Numbered from the stretch's first letter, positions 16,488 through 26,053 are shown. The stretch is 64,000 nt of DNA from Streptomyces cyaneus (GCF_004028635.1 NZ_RQJW01000012.1:62001-126000); one strand, 5' to 3'. The notes: a model not told the origin generated them from the sequence alone. A program made the numbers and translations.

Positions 16488-17098
16488 CCGGGTCCGTACG
16501 GCTGCTGCTCGCCGACGACGAGCATCTGATCCGGGGTGCGCTCGCCACGCTGCTCTCCCTGGAGGACGACCTCGTGATCGTCGCCGAGGCGGCGAGCGGG
16601 CCGGAGGCACTGGCGATGGCCCGGGCCCACGAACCCGATGTCGCCGTCCTCGATCTTCAGATGCCCGGCGCGGACGGTGTGAAGGTCGCCACATCCCTGC
16701 GCGCCGAACTGCCCGGCTGCAAGGTGTTGATCGTGACCAGTCACGGGCGGCCCGGGCATCTGAAGCGGGCCCTTGAGGCGGGTGTGCGCGGGTTCGTCCC
16801 GAAGACCGTGAGCGCTCAGCGGCTCGCGGAGATCATCCGTACCGTGCACGCCGGAAACCGTTACGTCGACCCCGAGTTGGCCGCCGACGCCATCGCCGCC
16901 GGGGACTCGCCGCTGACCGCGCGGGAGGCCGAGGTGCTGGAACTGGCGGCCGATGGGGCGCCCGTCGCGGAGATCGCGGAGCGGGCCGCGCTGTCCCAGG
17001 GGACCGTGCGGAACTATCTGTCGTCGGCCGTCTCGAAACTCGGGGCGGAGAATCGGCACGCGGCAGTGCGTCTCGCGCGGGAGCGAGGTTGGGTATAG
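16484..17098 (+). CDS. NarL/LuxR-type response regulator
   Basis: A 204-residue regulator. The receiver domain has acidic residues DDE (11-13), phosphoacceptor Asp57 in AVLDLQMPG and the conserved Lys in GFVPKTV. The C-terminal LuxR HTH reads LTAREAEVLELAADG, then AALSQGTVRNYLSSAVSKL. It overlaps the kinase gene by four bases. The likely target is the upstream ABC exporter operon. A tRNA promoter -10 element overlaps its stop codon. Confidence 0.96.
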   Translation: MTGSVRLLLADDEHLIRGALATLLSLEDDLVIVAEAASGPEALAMARAHEPDVAVLDLQMPGADGVKVATSLRAELPGCKVLIVTSHGRPGHLKRALEAGVRGFVPKTVSAQRLAEIIRTVHAGNRYVDPELAADAIAAGDSPLTAREAEVLELAADGAPVAEIAERAALSQGTVRNYLSSAVSKLGAENRHAAVRLARERGWV

Positions 17099-17099
17099 T
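17094..17099 (+). promoter_or_regulatory. -10 element of the second tRNA-Gly(GCC)
   Basis: TATAGT lies 23 bp before the tRNA and overlaps the stop codon of the response regulator gene. Confidence 0.5.
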
Positions 17100-17121
17100 T
17101 GCTCTCGCGCCACGGCGCAGT

Positions 17122-17194
17122 GCGGACGTAGCTCAGTTGGTAGAGCGCAACCTTGCCAAGGTTGAGGTCGCGAGTTCGAGCCTCGTCGTCCGCT
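17122..17194 (+). tRNA. tRNA-Gly(GCC), second copy
   Basis: Identical over all 73 bases to the gene at 13281-13353. The anticodon is GCC, with canonical D- and T-arms. Confidence 0.97.
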
Positions 17195-17201
17195 CCAGAT
17201 G

Positions 17202-17230
17202 AAAGCCCCCGGTTTCGGCCGGGGGCTTTT
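17202..17230 (+). terminator. tRNA-Gly terminator
   Basis: AAAGCCCCCGG pairs with CCGGGGGCTTT around a TTTCGG loop and is followed by T residues. Confidence 0.88.
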
Positions 17231-17235
17231 GCGTT

Positions 17236-17264
17236 GCCCCCGGCTTTCCGGATTCGCCGGGGGC
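17236..17264 (-). terminator. purC terminator
   Basis: GCCCCCGGC (17236-17244) and GCCGGGGGC (17256-17264) form a 9-bp stem just downstream of the purC stop on the minus strand, back to back with the tRNA terminator. Confidence 0.7.
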
Positions 17265-17279
17265 TTCGCCGTTTCCGCG

Positions 17280-18179
17280 CTACGACCAGCTCGTGCCCGT
17301 CAGGCGCTCGTACGCCTCCACGTACTTCGCCCGGGTCGCCTCCACGACCTCCTGCGGCAGCGGCGGCGGGGGCTGCTCGCTCTTCCTGTCCCAGCCGGAG
17401 GCCGGCGAGGTCAGCCAGTCGCGCACGAACTGCTTGTCGTACGACGGCTGCGCGCGACCCGGCTCCCACTGGTCGGCCGGCCAGAAGCGGGAGGAGTCCG
17501 GCGTGAGGACCTCGTCGGCGATGACCAGCCGCTCCCCCTCGAAGCCGAACTCGAACTTGGTGTCCGCGAGGATGATGCCGCGGTCACGGGCGATGTCCCG
17601 GCCACGGGAGTAGACGGCGAGGGTCGCCTGGCGCAGCTGGGCGGCGGTGTCGGCGCCGACCTGGCGGGCGACCTCCTCGTAGGAGACGTTCTCGTCGTGC
17701 TCGCCGACCTCGGCCTTGGTGGCCGGGGTGAAGATCGGGGCGGGGAGTTCGCTGCCGTCGACGAGGCCTTCGGGGAGGGCGAGGCCGCAGACGGTGCGGG
17801 ACTCGTTGTACTCGACCAGGCCGGAGCCGGTGAGGTAGCCGCGGGCCACGGCCTCCACCGGGACCATCTGCAGCGACTTGCAGACGAGGGTGCGGCCCGC
17901 CCAGTCGGCGGGGGCGCCGGCCGGCACGTCGGTGCTCAGGACGTGGTTGGGGACCAGGTCGGCGAGCTGGTCGAACCACCACAGGGAGAGCTGGGTGAGG
18001 ATGCGGCCCTTGTCGGGGATCTCGGTGGGGAGCACCCAGTCGTACGCCGAGATGCGATCGCTGGCGACCATCACGAGGTCGCCCGCCTCGTTCTGGTACA
18101 GCTCGCGCACCTTGCCGGTGTGCAGGTGTACCAAGCCCGGAACCTGGATCGGCTCGGGCTTTTCTACGAATCCGGACAC
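17280..18179 (-). CDS. purC: SAICAR synthase
   Basis: Phosphoribosylaminoimidazole-succinocarboxamide synthase: CAIR + aspartate + ATP to SAICAR. The 299-residue protein shows GKVRELY and ASDRISAYD near the N-terminus, VEAVARGYLTGSG and the signature ILADTKFEFG in the C-terminal half. It starts with GTG at 18177-18179 behind a strong GGGGAGG. It is a single-gene unit, separate from the other pur genes, with a terminator after it. Family-typical length. Confidence 0.98.
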   Translation of the reverse strand: MSGFVEKPEPIQVPGLVHLHTGKVRELYQNEAGDLVMVASDRISAYDWVLPTEIPDKGRILTQLSLWWFDQLADLVPNHVLSTDVPAGAPADWAGRTLVCKSLQMVPVEAVARGYLTGSGLVEYNESRTVCGLALPEGLVDGSELPAPIFTPATKAEVGEHDENVSYEEVARQVGADTAAQLRQATLAVYSRGRDIARDRGIILADTKFEFGFEGERLVIADEVLTPDSSRFWPADQWEPGRAQPSYDKQFVRDWLTSPASGWDRKSEQPPPPLPQEVVEATRAKYVEAYERLTGTSWS

Positions 18180-18338
18180 GGTTCCTCCCCGTGGTTGAAC
18201 GAAAGGGGCGCCCGCAGGGCTCGAATAGGGCGGTGGTGGGAGACGGGCGGGCCAAGTGGCTCGATTCTCCCGTATGCCGGGGATCGCCCTTGGGGTGGGG
18301 TGGGCTCGAAAGGGGCGGTGACGTGGGCGTACGTGAGC

Positions 18339-19835
18339 TCAGTCACGTTTACAGATGCGGTCCAGGAGGTTGGCGGTGGCGCGCTGGACACGGGCGTCGA
18401 CGTGGCCCGGGCGGTCCAGCGCCGGGGACCAGGCGAACGTTCCGGAGGCGAAGATCAGGGCGCCGGAGGGGGCGCGGTAGAGGGACGTCTCCTGGTGGCG
18501 GAGGGCGCCTTCGCGGTCGGTGTACGGGGAGTGGGCGAGCAGGATGCGCTCCTCGTGGTCCGGGAGCGGGGTGCGCGGGAAGTAGCGGTCGGCCTCGCCG
18601 GCGACCAGGCCGGCGATCTCGTCGCCCTCGTGGGCGCCGGTCGCCTCCCACAGCCAGTGGTCGGCGTTGCGGACGATCAGGGGGTGCGGCTCGGGGACCT
18701 GACCCGCGTACTGGATACCGATCACCTCCTGCTCGGGACGGTCGATTTCACGCCAGAGCACCGGGCGGCCCGGGCCCTGGCGCTTGCGGCAGGTCATCAG
18801 GCGGTCGGGGACGCCGGACGGGGAGGGGCCCAACTCGACCTGCCAGTACATGGAGTTGGCGGAGAGGAAGACGAGGGACGTGCCGTTCTCCCGGGCAAGC
18901 TCGACCGTGCGGCGCATGTTCGACGACCAGTACTCGTCGTGGCCGGGGAAGACCAGGCCGCGGTAGCGGGTGGGGTCGACATGGCCCGCGTGCAGGTCGC
19001 GGGCGTCGGCGTAGGCGATGTCGTAGCCGTAGCGCTCGGCCCAGCGGATGAAGTCGTAGGCGTGGCCGACGTGCAGGGGCAGGCCCGCGCCCGCGTACGG
19101 GCGGTCGAAGGAGACGGTCGTGGCGGCGTCGGCCTCGCCGAGCAGACGGCCGTCCTCGTCCCAGGCGTGGTAGAGGCTCGCGCCGATACGGCCGTCCTCG
19201 GGGTAGAGGTTGTAGGCCTGCCAGGTGACGTCGGGGAGCAGCAGGAGCAGGTCCGCCGGGTGCTTGTCGCGCACGGTGAAGGGGATGTGGGAGCGGTAGC
19301 CGTCGGCGGTGGTGAGAACGGCCACGTAGGCGCCGATGCTCCAGTACGAGGGGACCTGGAGACGCCAGGACAGCCACCAGTGGTGGCAGGAGACCGTGCG
19401 GTCGGCGGTGAGCGGCGGGGGTTGCACGATGCCGGAGAGGCGGGGGCTGGTGGTGATCTTGGCGGCGCCGTCGCCGCTGTAGTGGCCGATGCGGTAGATG
19501 TCGACGGCGAATTCCTGCGGCGGGTCGACGGTGATGTGGAAGTCGACGGCCTCGCCGGGGGCGACCGCTCCGGTCGAGGTGAAGCCCTTGATCTGGCGGT
19601 GGACGTCGTCCGCGGAGCGGGGGCCGGCGCTGCGGGGAGCCGGGACCCTCGGGGTGTCCGACGTCGGGGGGTGGGCCTGCCCGTCGACGTACCAGGGGAC
19701 GACCTGGCCGGTGTCGTCGAAGTACGTCACATTGCCGCGCAGCCAGGGGACGGGGCCCTGGCCGAAGGGGTCCGTCACGGCGTGCGCGAGTGCTCCCGAC
19801 TCCCAGCGGCGGATCTGCTCCGACCCCATGGCCAT
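18339..19835 (-). CDS. N,N-dimethylformamidase large-subunit-like protein
   Basis: A 498-residue protein resembling the DMFase beta-subunit C-terminal family: an N-terminal Ig/sandwich region (about 30-210) and a glutamine-amidotransferase-like region with WYSSNM-type DEYWSSNMRRTVE, the LVFPGHDEYW box and FLSANSMYWQ. Start choice: ATG at 19835 (MAMGSEQ) or 19829 (MGSEQIRRWE); GGAGG lies 3 and 9 bases before them, so 19829 may be the true start. Substrate is unknown; streptomycete members have not been shown to use dimethylformamide. No signal peptide is visible. Confidence 0.85.
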   Translation of the reverse strand: MAMGSEQIRRWESGALAHAVTDPFGQGPVPWLRGNVTYFDDTGQVVPWYVDGQAHPPTSDTPRVPAPRSAGPRSADDVHRQIKGFTSTGAVAPGEAVDFHITVDPPQEFAVDIYRIGHYSGDGAAKITTSPRLSGIVQPPPLTADRTVSCHHWWLSWRLQVPSYWSIGAYVAVLTTADGYRSHIPFTVRDKHPADLLLLLPDVTWQAYNLYPEDGRIGASLYHAWDEDGRLLGEADAATTVSFDRPYAGAGLPLHVGHAYDFIRWAERYGYDIAYADARDLHAGHVDPTRYRGLVFPGHDEYWSSNMRRTVELARENGTSLVFLSANSMYWQVELGPSPSGVPDRLMTCRKRQGPGRPVLWREIDRPEQEVIGIQYAGQVPEPHPLIVRNADHWLWEATGAHEGDEIAGLVAGEADRYFPRTPLPDHEERILLAHSPYTDREGALRHQETSLYRAPSGALIFASGTFAWSPALDRPGHVDARVQRATANLLDRICKRD

Positions 19836-20097
19836 ACCCCTCCCTCGTTCCCCCGTGGTGGTGCATCGAGCGTTGTGTGTGGTGCGAGTGCTGTGTGCGC
19901 TTGCGGTTTCCGTCGTGCGACGCGGGCCCATGCAGGGCTGACGCGGGCCTTTGTATGGCTGTCGTATGTCGCAAGCCCTTGCCATGTGCGCTATCGATCC
20001 CAGCACATCACATTCCGCACGCATCCTGTCACTATTCGTTGCGAATTGGCCGAAAGTGGAACCGGGGCTTCCGACCGCATACGGCGTGAAACAGCCG

Positions 20098-21945
20098 TCA
20101 GACCAGCCGTACCGGCTTCTCCGGGCGTATCCCCGACTCCACCAGCCAGGTGCGAAGCGGCACCGGATCACCGTCCTCGATGAGGCTGAGGACTCTGGGG
20201 GTCAGGTCGGCCGCCCGCTCGCCGTCGATGAGGAGGGTGGGGCCGTCGAGCCAGTCCAGACCGGGGGCCGCACCGGCGGTGTCCATCGCGGCGCAGCACA
20301 CCATCGCCGTGACGTGGTCGGTGAGCAGCTCGCGGGCGGTGCGGGGCGGTTGGAGCGGGAAGAGGGGGAGCGTGCCGATGTCCAGGAGGGTGCTGTCGGG
20401 GACGGGGGACGCCGTCTGCTCCGCGGGCGCTGCGGCCTCCTCGCGGGCCATCTCGGCGGTCAGGCCGGCGGCGAGAGCGGAGCTTCGCTCGGTTTCCTGG
20501 TCGTCGGGGGAGTCGTCCTCGGACATGGCCGCGTAGGGCGCCTTGGGAGGCTTCGGGGGCGTCGGGGGCTTCGGCGACCCTGGGGGTGAGGGCTGGGCGG
20601 CGGGGGACGCGTGGGCGTCGGCGGGCCGGGCGGGCGTGGAATCCGGTGGGGTCGAGAGGTGGTCCATGACGCGGGCCAGGGTCGGGCCGCTCGCCTCCGG
20701 GGGCGTGCCGTCGGTGGTGCGGCGAACGCCGAGGGCGTCGAGGACGCGGTGGAGGCGGGCCGCGTCGGTGCGCCATTTACGGTCGACGACCTCCTCCGGA
20801 TACTCCTGCCAGTCCACCGGGCACCAGTCCGGGCCGGACTCGGCCGGGCCGCCGTGGAAGAGGCGGGCGGCGAGGAGTGAGGCGGCCTCGTCGACCACGC
20901 CGGGCTCTTCGAGCAGGTCACAGGCGGGGCGCTCGCCGAGCCGGGAAGCGAATCCCTCGGCCAGACGGTCCCGGCGGGACAGCTCGGTGAGGGCGGCGAC
21001 GACGCCCGCGTCCAGCCGGGACGGCCAGCGGCCCATCCGCCAGGCGGGCAGCGCCACGCGCGTGAGCAGTCGGTCCCAGCCGGCGTACGCCAGCCCGACC
21101 TGTTCCTGGGCGACGATCCGCAGCCCGTAATCCACAGCCTGTGCACGCTCGGCGGCGGCGCTGGCGACGCCCCGCTCCATCTGGGTGGCGTGCTCCCGGC
21201 AGCTGCGCAGCAGCAGCCGCGCGACCCAGCCGACGCCCGCGCACACGGCCCGCGACCCCGGGCACCGGCCGCGCGTCGAGGCGACGGCCACGGCGGCGTC
21301 CAGGCCCCGGACGAAACGCCGGGCCTGGGCTATGTCCGGGTGCGCCGAAGGTCCCGTACCGGCGACGACCGGGGCGAGGACCGCGCGCAGCTCGCCGACG
21401 CGCATCCACCACAGGAACGGGGAGCCGATGACGAGCACGGGAGCGGCGGGCGTACGGCGGGTGCCGCGTGTGCTTCCACCCCGCAGACCGTTGACCTCGC
21501 GCTCGTCGCGGTCCTCGGGCGGGGGCGGGCCGTGGGACGGGTGGGTGCGGTCCTCCAGCCAGCTGTCGCAGTCCGGGGTGAGCGCTATCGCGGACGGTGC
21601 GGGCACGTCGAGGCGGTCGGCGAGGTCGCGCACCATCCGGTACAGGTCCGGGGCCTGCTCCTCGGCTATCGGGACCGTGGGGCTGACGGCGGGGCGGGCG
21701 CGGGCGACGACCAGGGCGATGCCGGCGGCGGCGAGCAGGACGAGGACGGCGACGGGGGTCACGACCCAGCGGGCGGCGTGCCAGCCCGGGCCGACGAGGT
21801 GGCCGGTGGAGGCGCCGACGAGCAGCACCACGGCGACCGCCGCGGGCAGCAGGGCGACGGCCAGCGCGCGGCTGCGGATGCGCAGCACGGCGAGGGCCCG
21901 GGCGCGCGCGGACTGCGCACCCACCTCCGCACCCATACCGGTCAC
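20098..21945 (-). CDS. Membrane protein with inactive M48-like domain
   Basis: A 615-residue protein. Two membrane helices (about 28-50 and 58-80) precede a region with M48/HtpX-like layout: APDLYRMVRDLADRLDVPAPS, then LVIGSPFLWWMRVGELRAVLAPVVAGT, where active relatives have a HELGHY zinc motif. Here both histidines and the glutamate are gone, so peptidase activity is not expected. A Pro-rich linker and a C-terminal region (about 490-615) of unknown role follow. It is probably a conserved streptomycete membrane pseudoprotease. Upstream DNA (21946-22166) holds no gene. Confidence 0.8.
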   Translation of the reverse strand: MTGMGAEVGAQSARARALAVLRIRSRALAVALLPAAVAVVLLVGASTGHLVGPGWHAARWVVTPVAVLVLLAAAGIALVVARARPAVSPTVPIAEEQAPDLYRMVRDLADRLDVPAPSAIALTPDCDSWLEDRTHPSHGPPPPEDRDEREVNGLRGGSTRGTRRTPAAPVLVIGSPFLWWMRVGELRAVLAPVVAGTGPSAHPDIAQARRFVRGLDAAVAVASTRGRCPGSRAVCAGVGWVARLLLRSCREHATQMERGVASAAAERAQAVDYGLRIVAQEQVGLAYAGWDRLLTRVALPAWRMGRWPSRLDAGVVAALTELSRRDRLAEGFASRLGERPACDLLEEPGVVDEAASLLAARLFHGGPAESGPDWCPVDWQEYPEEVVDRKWRTDAARLHRVLDALGVRRTTDGTPPEASGPTLARVMDHLSTPPDSTPARPADAHASPAAQPSPPGSPKPPTPPKPPKAPYAAMSEDDSPDDQETERSSALAAGLTAEMAREEAAAPAEQTASPVPDSTLLDIGTLPLFPLQPPRTARELLTDHVTAMVCCAAMDTAGAAPGLDWLDGPTLLIDGERAADLTPRVLSLIEDGDPVPLRTWLVESGIRPEKPVRLV

Positions 21946-22166
21946 GGCCGGACCTCACCCCCTCCCCGTTGCCCTGGCTGTCCGAACTGTCCTGGCTTTG
22001 CTCACTCCCCCACTGTGGCACCCACCACTGACATCGCAATGCCGGTGGGCCAAGTGCCGGAACGCTTGCGCCGCACCCTAGTTGGGGCTTCGGCCCACGT
22101 CAGCCGGATGGGGCAGCGGTCACTCGATGGAATGGCTTTGGGGAGAGGTGGATGACGGACAGCGAC

Positions 22167-22227
22167 GATCAGGCCCCTGATCCGGGCAAGGATCAGGCCC
22201 CGAATCCTGAGACGGATTCGGGGCCTG
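22167..22227 (-). terminator. purD terminator hairpins
   Basis: CAGGCCCCGAATCC (22194-22207) pairs perfectly with GGATTCGGGGCCTG (22214-22227). A second palindrome, GATCAGG-CC-CCTGATC, lies at 22167-22182. Both are downstream of the purD stop on the minus strand. Confidence 0.82.
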
Positions 22228-22260
22228 CGGGGTTGTCTCGTGCGGTGGGACGCGGGCTTC

Positions 22261-23514
22261 TCAGGCGCCCGTCGCCGCCTTCGCCGCGATGTCCGTACGG
22301 TGCTGGGAACCGTCGAGTTCGATGCGGGCCACGGCCTGGTACGCGCGGTCGCGGGCCTTGGTGAGGTCCTTGCCGGTCGCCGTGACGGACAGGACGCGGC
22401 CACCGGCGCTGACGATCGCGTCGCCGTCGCGCTTGGTGCCGGCGTGCAGGACGTAGGCGTGCGGGGCGTCCTCGGCGGCGACCTCGTCGAGACCGGTGAT
22501 CGGGTCGCCGGTGCGCGGGGTGCCGGGGTAGTTGTGCGAGGCGACGACCACGGTGACCGCGGCGTCGTCGCTCCAGCGCAGCGGCTCCAGGTCGGCGAGT
22601 TCGCCCCTGGCGGCGGCCAGCAGCACGCCGGACAGCGGGGTCTTCAGGCGGGCCAGGACGACCTGTGTCTCGGGGTCGCCGAAGCGGGCGTTGAATTCGA
22701 TGACCCGGACACCGCGCGAGGTGATCGCGAGACCGGCGTAGAGCAGCCCGGAGAAGGGGGTGCCGCGGCGGCGCATCTCGTCGACGGTCGGCTGCAGGAC
22801 CGTCTCCAGGACCTCGTCGACCAGCTTCGGGTCGGCCCACGGGAGCGGGGAGTACGCGCCCATGCCCCCGGTGTTCGGGCCCTCGTCGCCGTCCAGCGCG
22901 CGCTTGAAGTCCTGGGCCGGCTGCAGCGGGACGACCGTCTCGCCGTCGGTGATGGCGAACAGGGAGACCTCGGGGCCGTCGAGGTACTCCTCGATGACGA
23001 CGCGCTCACACCCGGCGGCGTGCGCCTTGGCGGCCTCGATGTCACCGGTGACGACGACGCCCTTGCCGGCGGCGAGGCCGTCGTCCTTGACGACGTACGG
23101 GGCCCCGAAGGCATCGAGGGCATCGGCGACCTCGTCGGGCGTGGTGCAGACGTACGACCGTGCCGTGGGCACCGCGGCCGCCGCCATCACGTCCTTCGCG
23201 AAGGCCTTGGAGCCCTCGAGCTGCGCCGCCTCCTTGGAGGGCCCGAAGACGGGGATGCCCGCCTCGCGCACGGCGTCGGCGACCCCGGCGACGAGCGGGG
23301 CCTCCGGCCCTACGACCACGAGGTCGGCGCCTAGCTCCGTGGCCAGCGCGGATACGGCAGCGCCGTCCAGCGCGTCGACCTGGTGCAGCTCGGCGACCTC
23401 GGCGATGCCGGCGTTGCCGGGGGCGCAGTGCAGCGCGGTGACGTCGGGGTCGAGGGACAGGGAGCGGCACAGGGCGTGTTCGCGGGCGCCGTTACCGATG
23501 ACGAGGACCTTCAC
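22261..23514 (-). CDS. purD: Phosphoribosylamine-glycine ligase
   Basis: GAR synthetase, step 2 of IMP synthesis: phosphoribosylamine + glycine + ATP to GAR. The 417-residue protein has the N-terminal MKVLVIGNGAREHALCRSL, the ATP-grasp segments KDDGLAAGKGVVV and VIEEYLDGPEVS, and the family signature RFGDPETQ. It starts at 23514 (ATG), is transcribed alone, and is followed by two terminator hairpins. Intact. Confidence 0.98.
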   Translation of the reverse strand: MKVLVIGNGAREHALCRSLSLDPDVTALHCAPGNAGIAEVAELHQVDALDGAAVSALATELGADLVVVGPEAPLVAGVADAVREAGIPVFGPSKEAAQLEGSKAFAKDVMAAAAVPTARSYVCTTPDEVADALDAFGAPYVVKDDGLAAGKGVVVTGDIEAAKAHAAGCERVVIEEYLDGPEVSLFAITDGETVVPLQPAQDFKRALDGDEGPNTGGMGAYSPLPWADPKLVDEVLETVLQPTVDEMRRRGTPFSGLLYAGLAITSRGVRVIEFNARFGDPETQVVLARLKTPLSGVLLAAARGELADLEPLRWSDDAAVTVVVASHNYPGTPRTGDPITGLDEVAAEDAPHAYVLHAGTKRDGDAIVSAGGRVLSVTATGKDLTKARDRAYQAVARIELDGSQHRTDIAAKAATGA

Positions 23515-23656
23515 GGGGGTCAGCCTAACGGGGTTTTTGTGCGGGACGATGAGGGGTCCGGGGTTGGTGACCTGTATGTTCCTCCAAAGCGGCCCGGTCT
23601 TGGAGTGGCCGTCCCCGGGCTTGCAGCCCCCCGGATCCCGAAGCCCCCGGACCCCG

Positions 23657-26053
23657 CTACTCGTTCGTGAACTCCTCCACCACCGTCGCCCCCAGCTCCC
23701 GCACGATCAGCTCGTAGCCGGACAGGGCCGACTCGTTGAGGTCGGGGTCGTCGTCCTCCGGGATGTCGTCCTCGATGGACACCGGGGGCCGCGGCTCCGG
23801 TGCGGAGAGAGGCTGGGGTGCCGAGGCCGGGGCAGCGTTCGGCGCCGGAGCTGCCGGGGCCGCCGGAGGTGGAGTGGGCGCCGAGGGCGCCGGCTGGGGA
23901 GGGGCAGGGCGCTGGGCGGCCGTACCGCCACCGCCGTAGCCGCTGTTGCCGCCACCGCCGTATCCGCCGGCGCCGCCTCCACCGAAGCCACCGCCACCGC
24001 CTCCGCCTCCGCCGAAGCCGGAGGAACCGCCCGGCGACGGGGGAGCCGAGCCTCCGCCCGACGGGTCGACGATCGCCTCGATCTTCCACTGGACGTTGAA
24101 CTGCTCGGCCAGCGACTGTCGCAGGACGTCCTCGCTGCCGCTGCTCACGAAGTTGTCGCGCGCGCCTGCGTTGACGAAGCCGAGTTGGAGGGTGGTGCCG
24201 TCGAAGCCGGTCACCTGGGCGTTCTGGCTGAGCAGGATCCAGGTGAAGCGGCGGCGGTTCTTGACCGCCTCCAGGATGTTCGGCCAGAGCATGCGGGGGT
24301 CGAGGCCGCCGGTCGGGGGCGCGTAGGCCGGTGCGGGGCCCGCGCCGCCGGGAGCGGGCGTGGGCGCCGCGGGCTGCGGTGTGGGCGCGGGCACGGGGGT
24401 GCCGCTCGACGCGGCCTGGGGCTGGGCGCCACCGCCCGCCGGGGTTGCCGTGGGCCAGCCACCGGGGCGCCGGCCACCACCTGCGGGCGCGGCGGTGGGC
24501 CATGCCCCTGGGGCGGAAGCGGGGGGCGCCGGCGGGTTCGCGGCGGCCGGAGCGGGCGTGGGTGCGGGTGCGGGCGCCGGGGTGGGCGGAGCCTGCGGTG
24601 GCTGAGGCTGCTGACCGCTCGGCGTCGGCGGCTGGACGGGTGCCGGGGGCGAGGACGTGGCCTGCCCCGCGGCCGCACCCTGCTCCGTCGGCGCGCCGGC
24701 CCCGGCAGCGGGGGGCGCGGCCACGGGGGTCGCTGCCGCGGGGGTCGCGGGTGCCCCCGAAGCCCGTACGGCTGCCCTGGCCGCGGCAGGCCCGCCGCCC
24801 GGCGGAACCGGCGCGGCGGCCGCGCCCGCGTGGGCGTCAGGACCAGGCACGTACCCCATGGCGGGCATGCCACCGCCCGCACCCGCCGAGAAGTTCACGC
24901 CGCGCTCCAGCCGGTCGAGCCGGGCCATCACGGAACGCTCGTCCCCGTACGCCGCGGGCAGCATCACGCGCGCGCAGATCAGCTCGAGCTGGAGCCGGGG
25001 CGAGGTGGCTCCCCGCATCTCGGTCAGCCCCTCGTTGACGAGGTCGGCGGCACGGCTCAGTTCGGCGGCGCCGAAGGTGCCGGCCTGGGCCTGCATGCGC
25101 TCCAGGACGTCGGCGGGGGCGTCGATGAGCCCCTTGTCGACGGCATCCGGCACGGCGGCCAGGATCACCAGGTCTCGCAGGCGCTCCAACAGGTCGGCGA
25201 CGAACCGCCGCGGGTCGTTGCCCCCCTCGATGACATGGTCCACGACCTCGAAGGCCGCGGCGCCGTCACCGGTCGCGAAGGCCTCCACGACGGAATCGAG
25301 CAGCGACCCGTCGGTGTACCCGAGCAGAGAGGTGGCCATGGCATACGTCACACCCTCCTCCTTCGCTCCGGCGAGCAGCTGGTCCATGACGGACATGGAG
25401 TCACGCACGGACCCCGCACCCGCGCGCACGACGAGCGGCAGCACGCCTTCCTCGACCGGGATGTTCTCCCGTCCGCACACCTCGCCGAGGTAGTCGCGCA
25501 GGGTGCCTGGCGGGACCAGCCGGAAGGGATAGTGGTGGGTCCGCGACCGGATGGTGCCGATGACCTTCTCGGGCTCGGTGGTGGCGAAGATGAACTTCAG
25601 ATGCTCCGGCGGCTCCTCGACGACCTTCAGCAGCGCGTTGAAGCCGGCCGACGTGACCATGTGGGCCTCGTCGATGATGTAGATCTTGTAGCGGCTGGAG
25701 GCAGGTCCGAAGAAGGCCTTTTCCCGCAGCTCACGAGCGTCGTCCACACCACCGTGCGACGCGGCGTCGATCTCGATGACGTCGATGGAACCGGGGCCGT
25801 TGCGCGCGAGATCCCGGCAGGACTGGCACTCGCCGCACGGGGTCGGCGTAGGACCCTGCTCACAGTTCAGACACCGCGCGAGGATCCGCGCACTGGTCGT
25901 CTTGCCGCAGCCGCGCGGCCCGCTGAACAGGTACGCGTGATTGACCCGGTTGTTCCGCAGCGCCTGCTGCAGCGGGTCAGTGACATGCTCCTGCCCGATG
26001 ACCTCGGCGAACGACTCCGGGCGATAGCGGCGGTACAGCGCGAGAGACGACAC
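23657..26053 (-). CDS. dnaX: DNA polymerase III subunits gamma/tau
   Basis: Clamp-loader ATPase of the replisome. The 798-residue product starts with GTG at 26051-26053 (MSSLALYRRYRPESFAEVIG). The AAA+ core has Walker A GPRGCGKTT, a four-Cys zinc module (CLNCEQGPTPTPCGECQSC), Walker B YIIDEAHM and the arginine-finger region. Residues about 420-610 are an extreme Pro/Ala/Gly linker and about 700-730 a Gly/Tyr-rich stretch, between which lies a conserved tau-type domain (DPRMLWPNILEAVKNRRRF). The tail ends acidic (IPEDDDPDLNESALSGYELI). No frameshift site for gamma was recognised. It lies next to the 4.5S RNA gene. Confidence 0.97.
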   Translation of the reverse strand: MSSLALYRRYRPESFAEVIGQEHVTDPLQQALRNNRVNHAYLFSGPRGCGKTTSARILARCLNCEQGPTPTPCGECQSCRDLARNGPGSIDVIEIDAASHGGVDDARELREKAFFGPASSRYKIYIIDEAHMVTSAGFNALLKVVEEPPEHLKFIFATTEPEKVIGTIRSRTHHYPFRLVPPGTLRDYLGEVCGRENIPVEEGVLPLVVRAGAGSVRDSMSVMDQLLAGAKEEGVTYAMATSLLGYTDGSLLDSVVEAFATGDGAAAFEVVDHVIEGGNDPRRFVADLLERLRDLVILAAVPDAVDKGLIDAPADVLERMQAQAGTFGAAELSRAADLVNEGLTEMRGATSPRLQLELICARVMLPAAYGDERSVMARLDRLERGVNFSAGAGGGMPAMGYVPGPDAHAGAAAAPVPPGGGPAAARAAVRASGAPATPAAATPVAAPPAAGAGAPTEQGAAAGQATSSPPAPVQPPTPSGQQPQPPQAPPTPAPAPAPTPAPAAANPPAPPASAPGAWPTAAPAGGGRRPGGWPTATPAGGGAQPQAASSGTPVPAPTPQPAAPTPAPGGAGPAPAYAPPTGGLDPRMLWPNILEAVKNRRRFTWILLSQNAQVTGFDGTTLQLGFVNAGARDNFVSSGSEDVLRQSLAEQFNVQWKIEAIVDPSGGGSAPPSPGGSSGFGGGGGGGGGFGGGGAGGYGGGGNSGYGGGGTAAQRPAPPQPAPSAPTPPPAAPAAPAPNAAPASAPQPLSAPEPRPPVSIEDDIPEDDDPDLNESALSGYELIVRELGATVVEEFTNE

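Noticed and set aside
22152..22364. A 70-codon frame starting MTDSDDQAPD after the M48-like gene
   Set aside because: It consists of the purD terminator hairpins and runs into the purD coding region antisense; no homology is recognisable.
23700..24830. Dense GC-rich repeats inside dnaX that could be a repeat array or CRISPR
   Set aside because: They are Pro/Ala/Gly codon runs in the DnaX linker, in frame and without regular repeat-spacer structure. No CRISPR array exists in the window.
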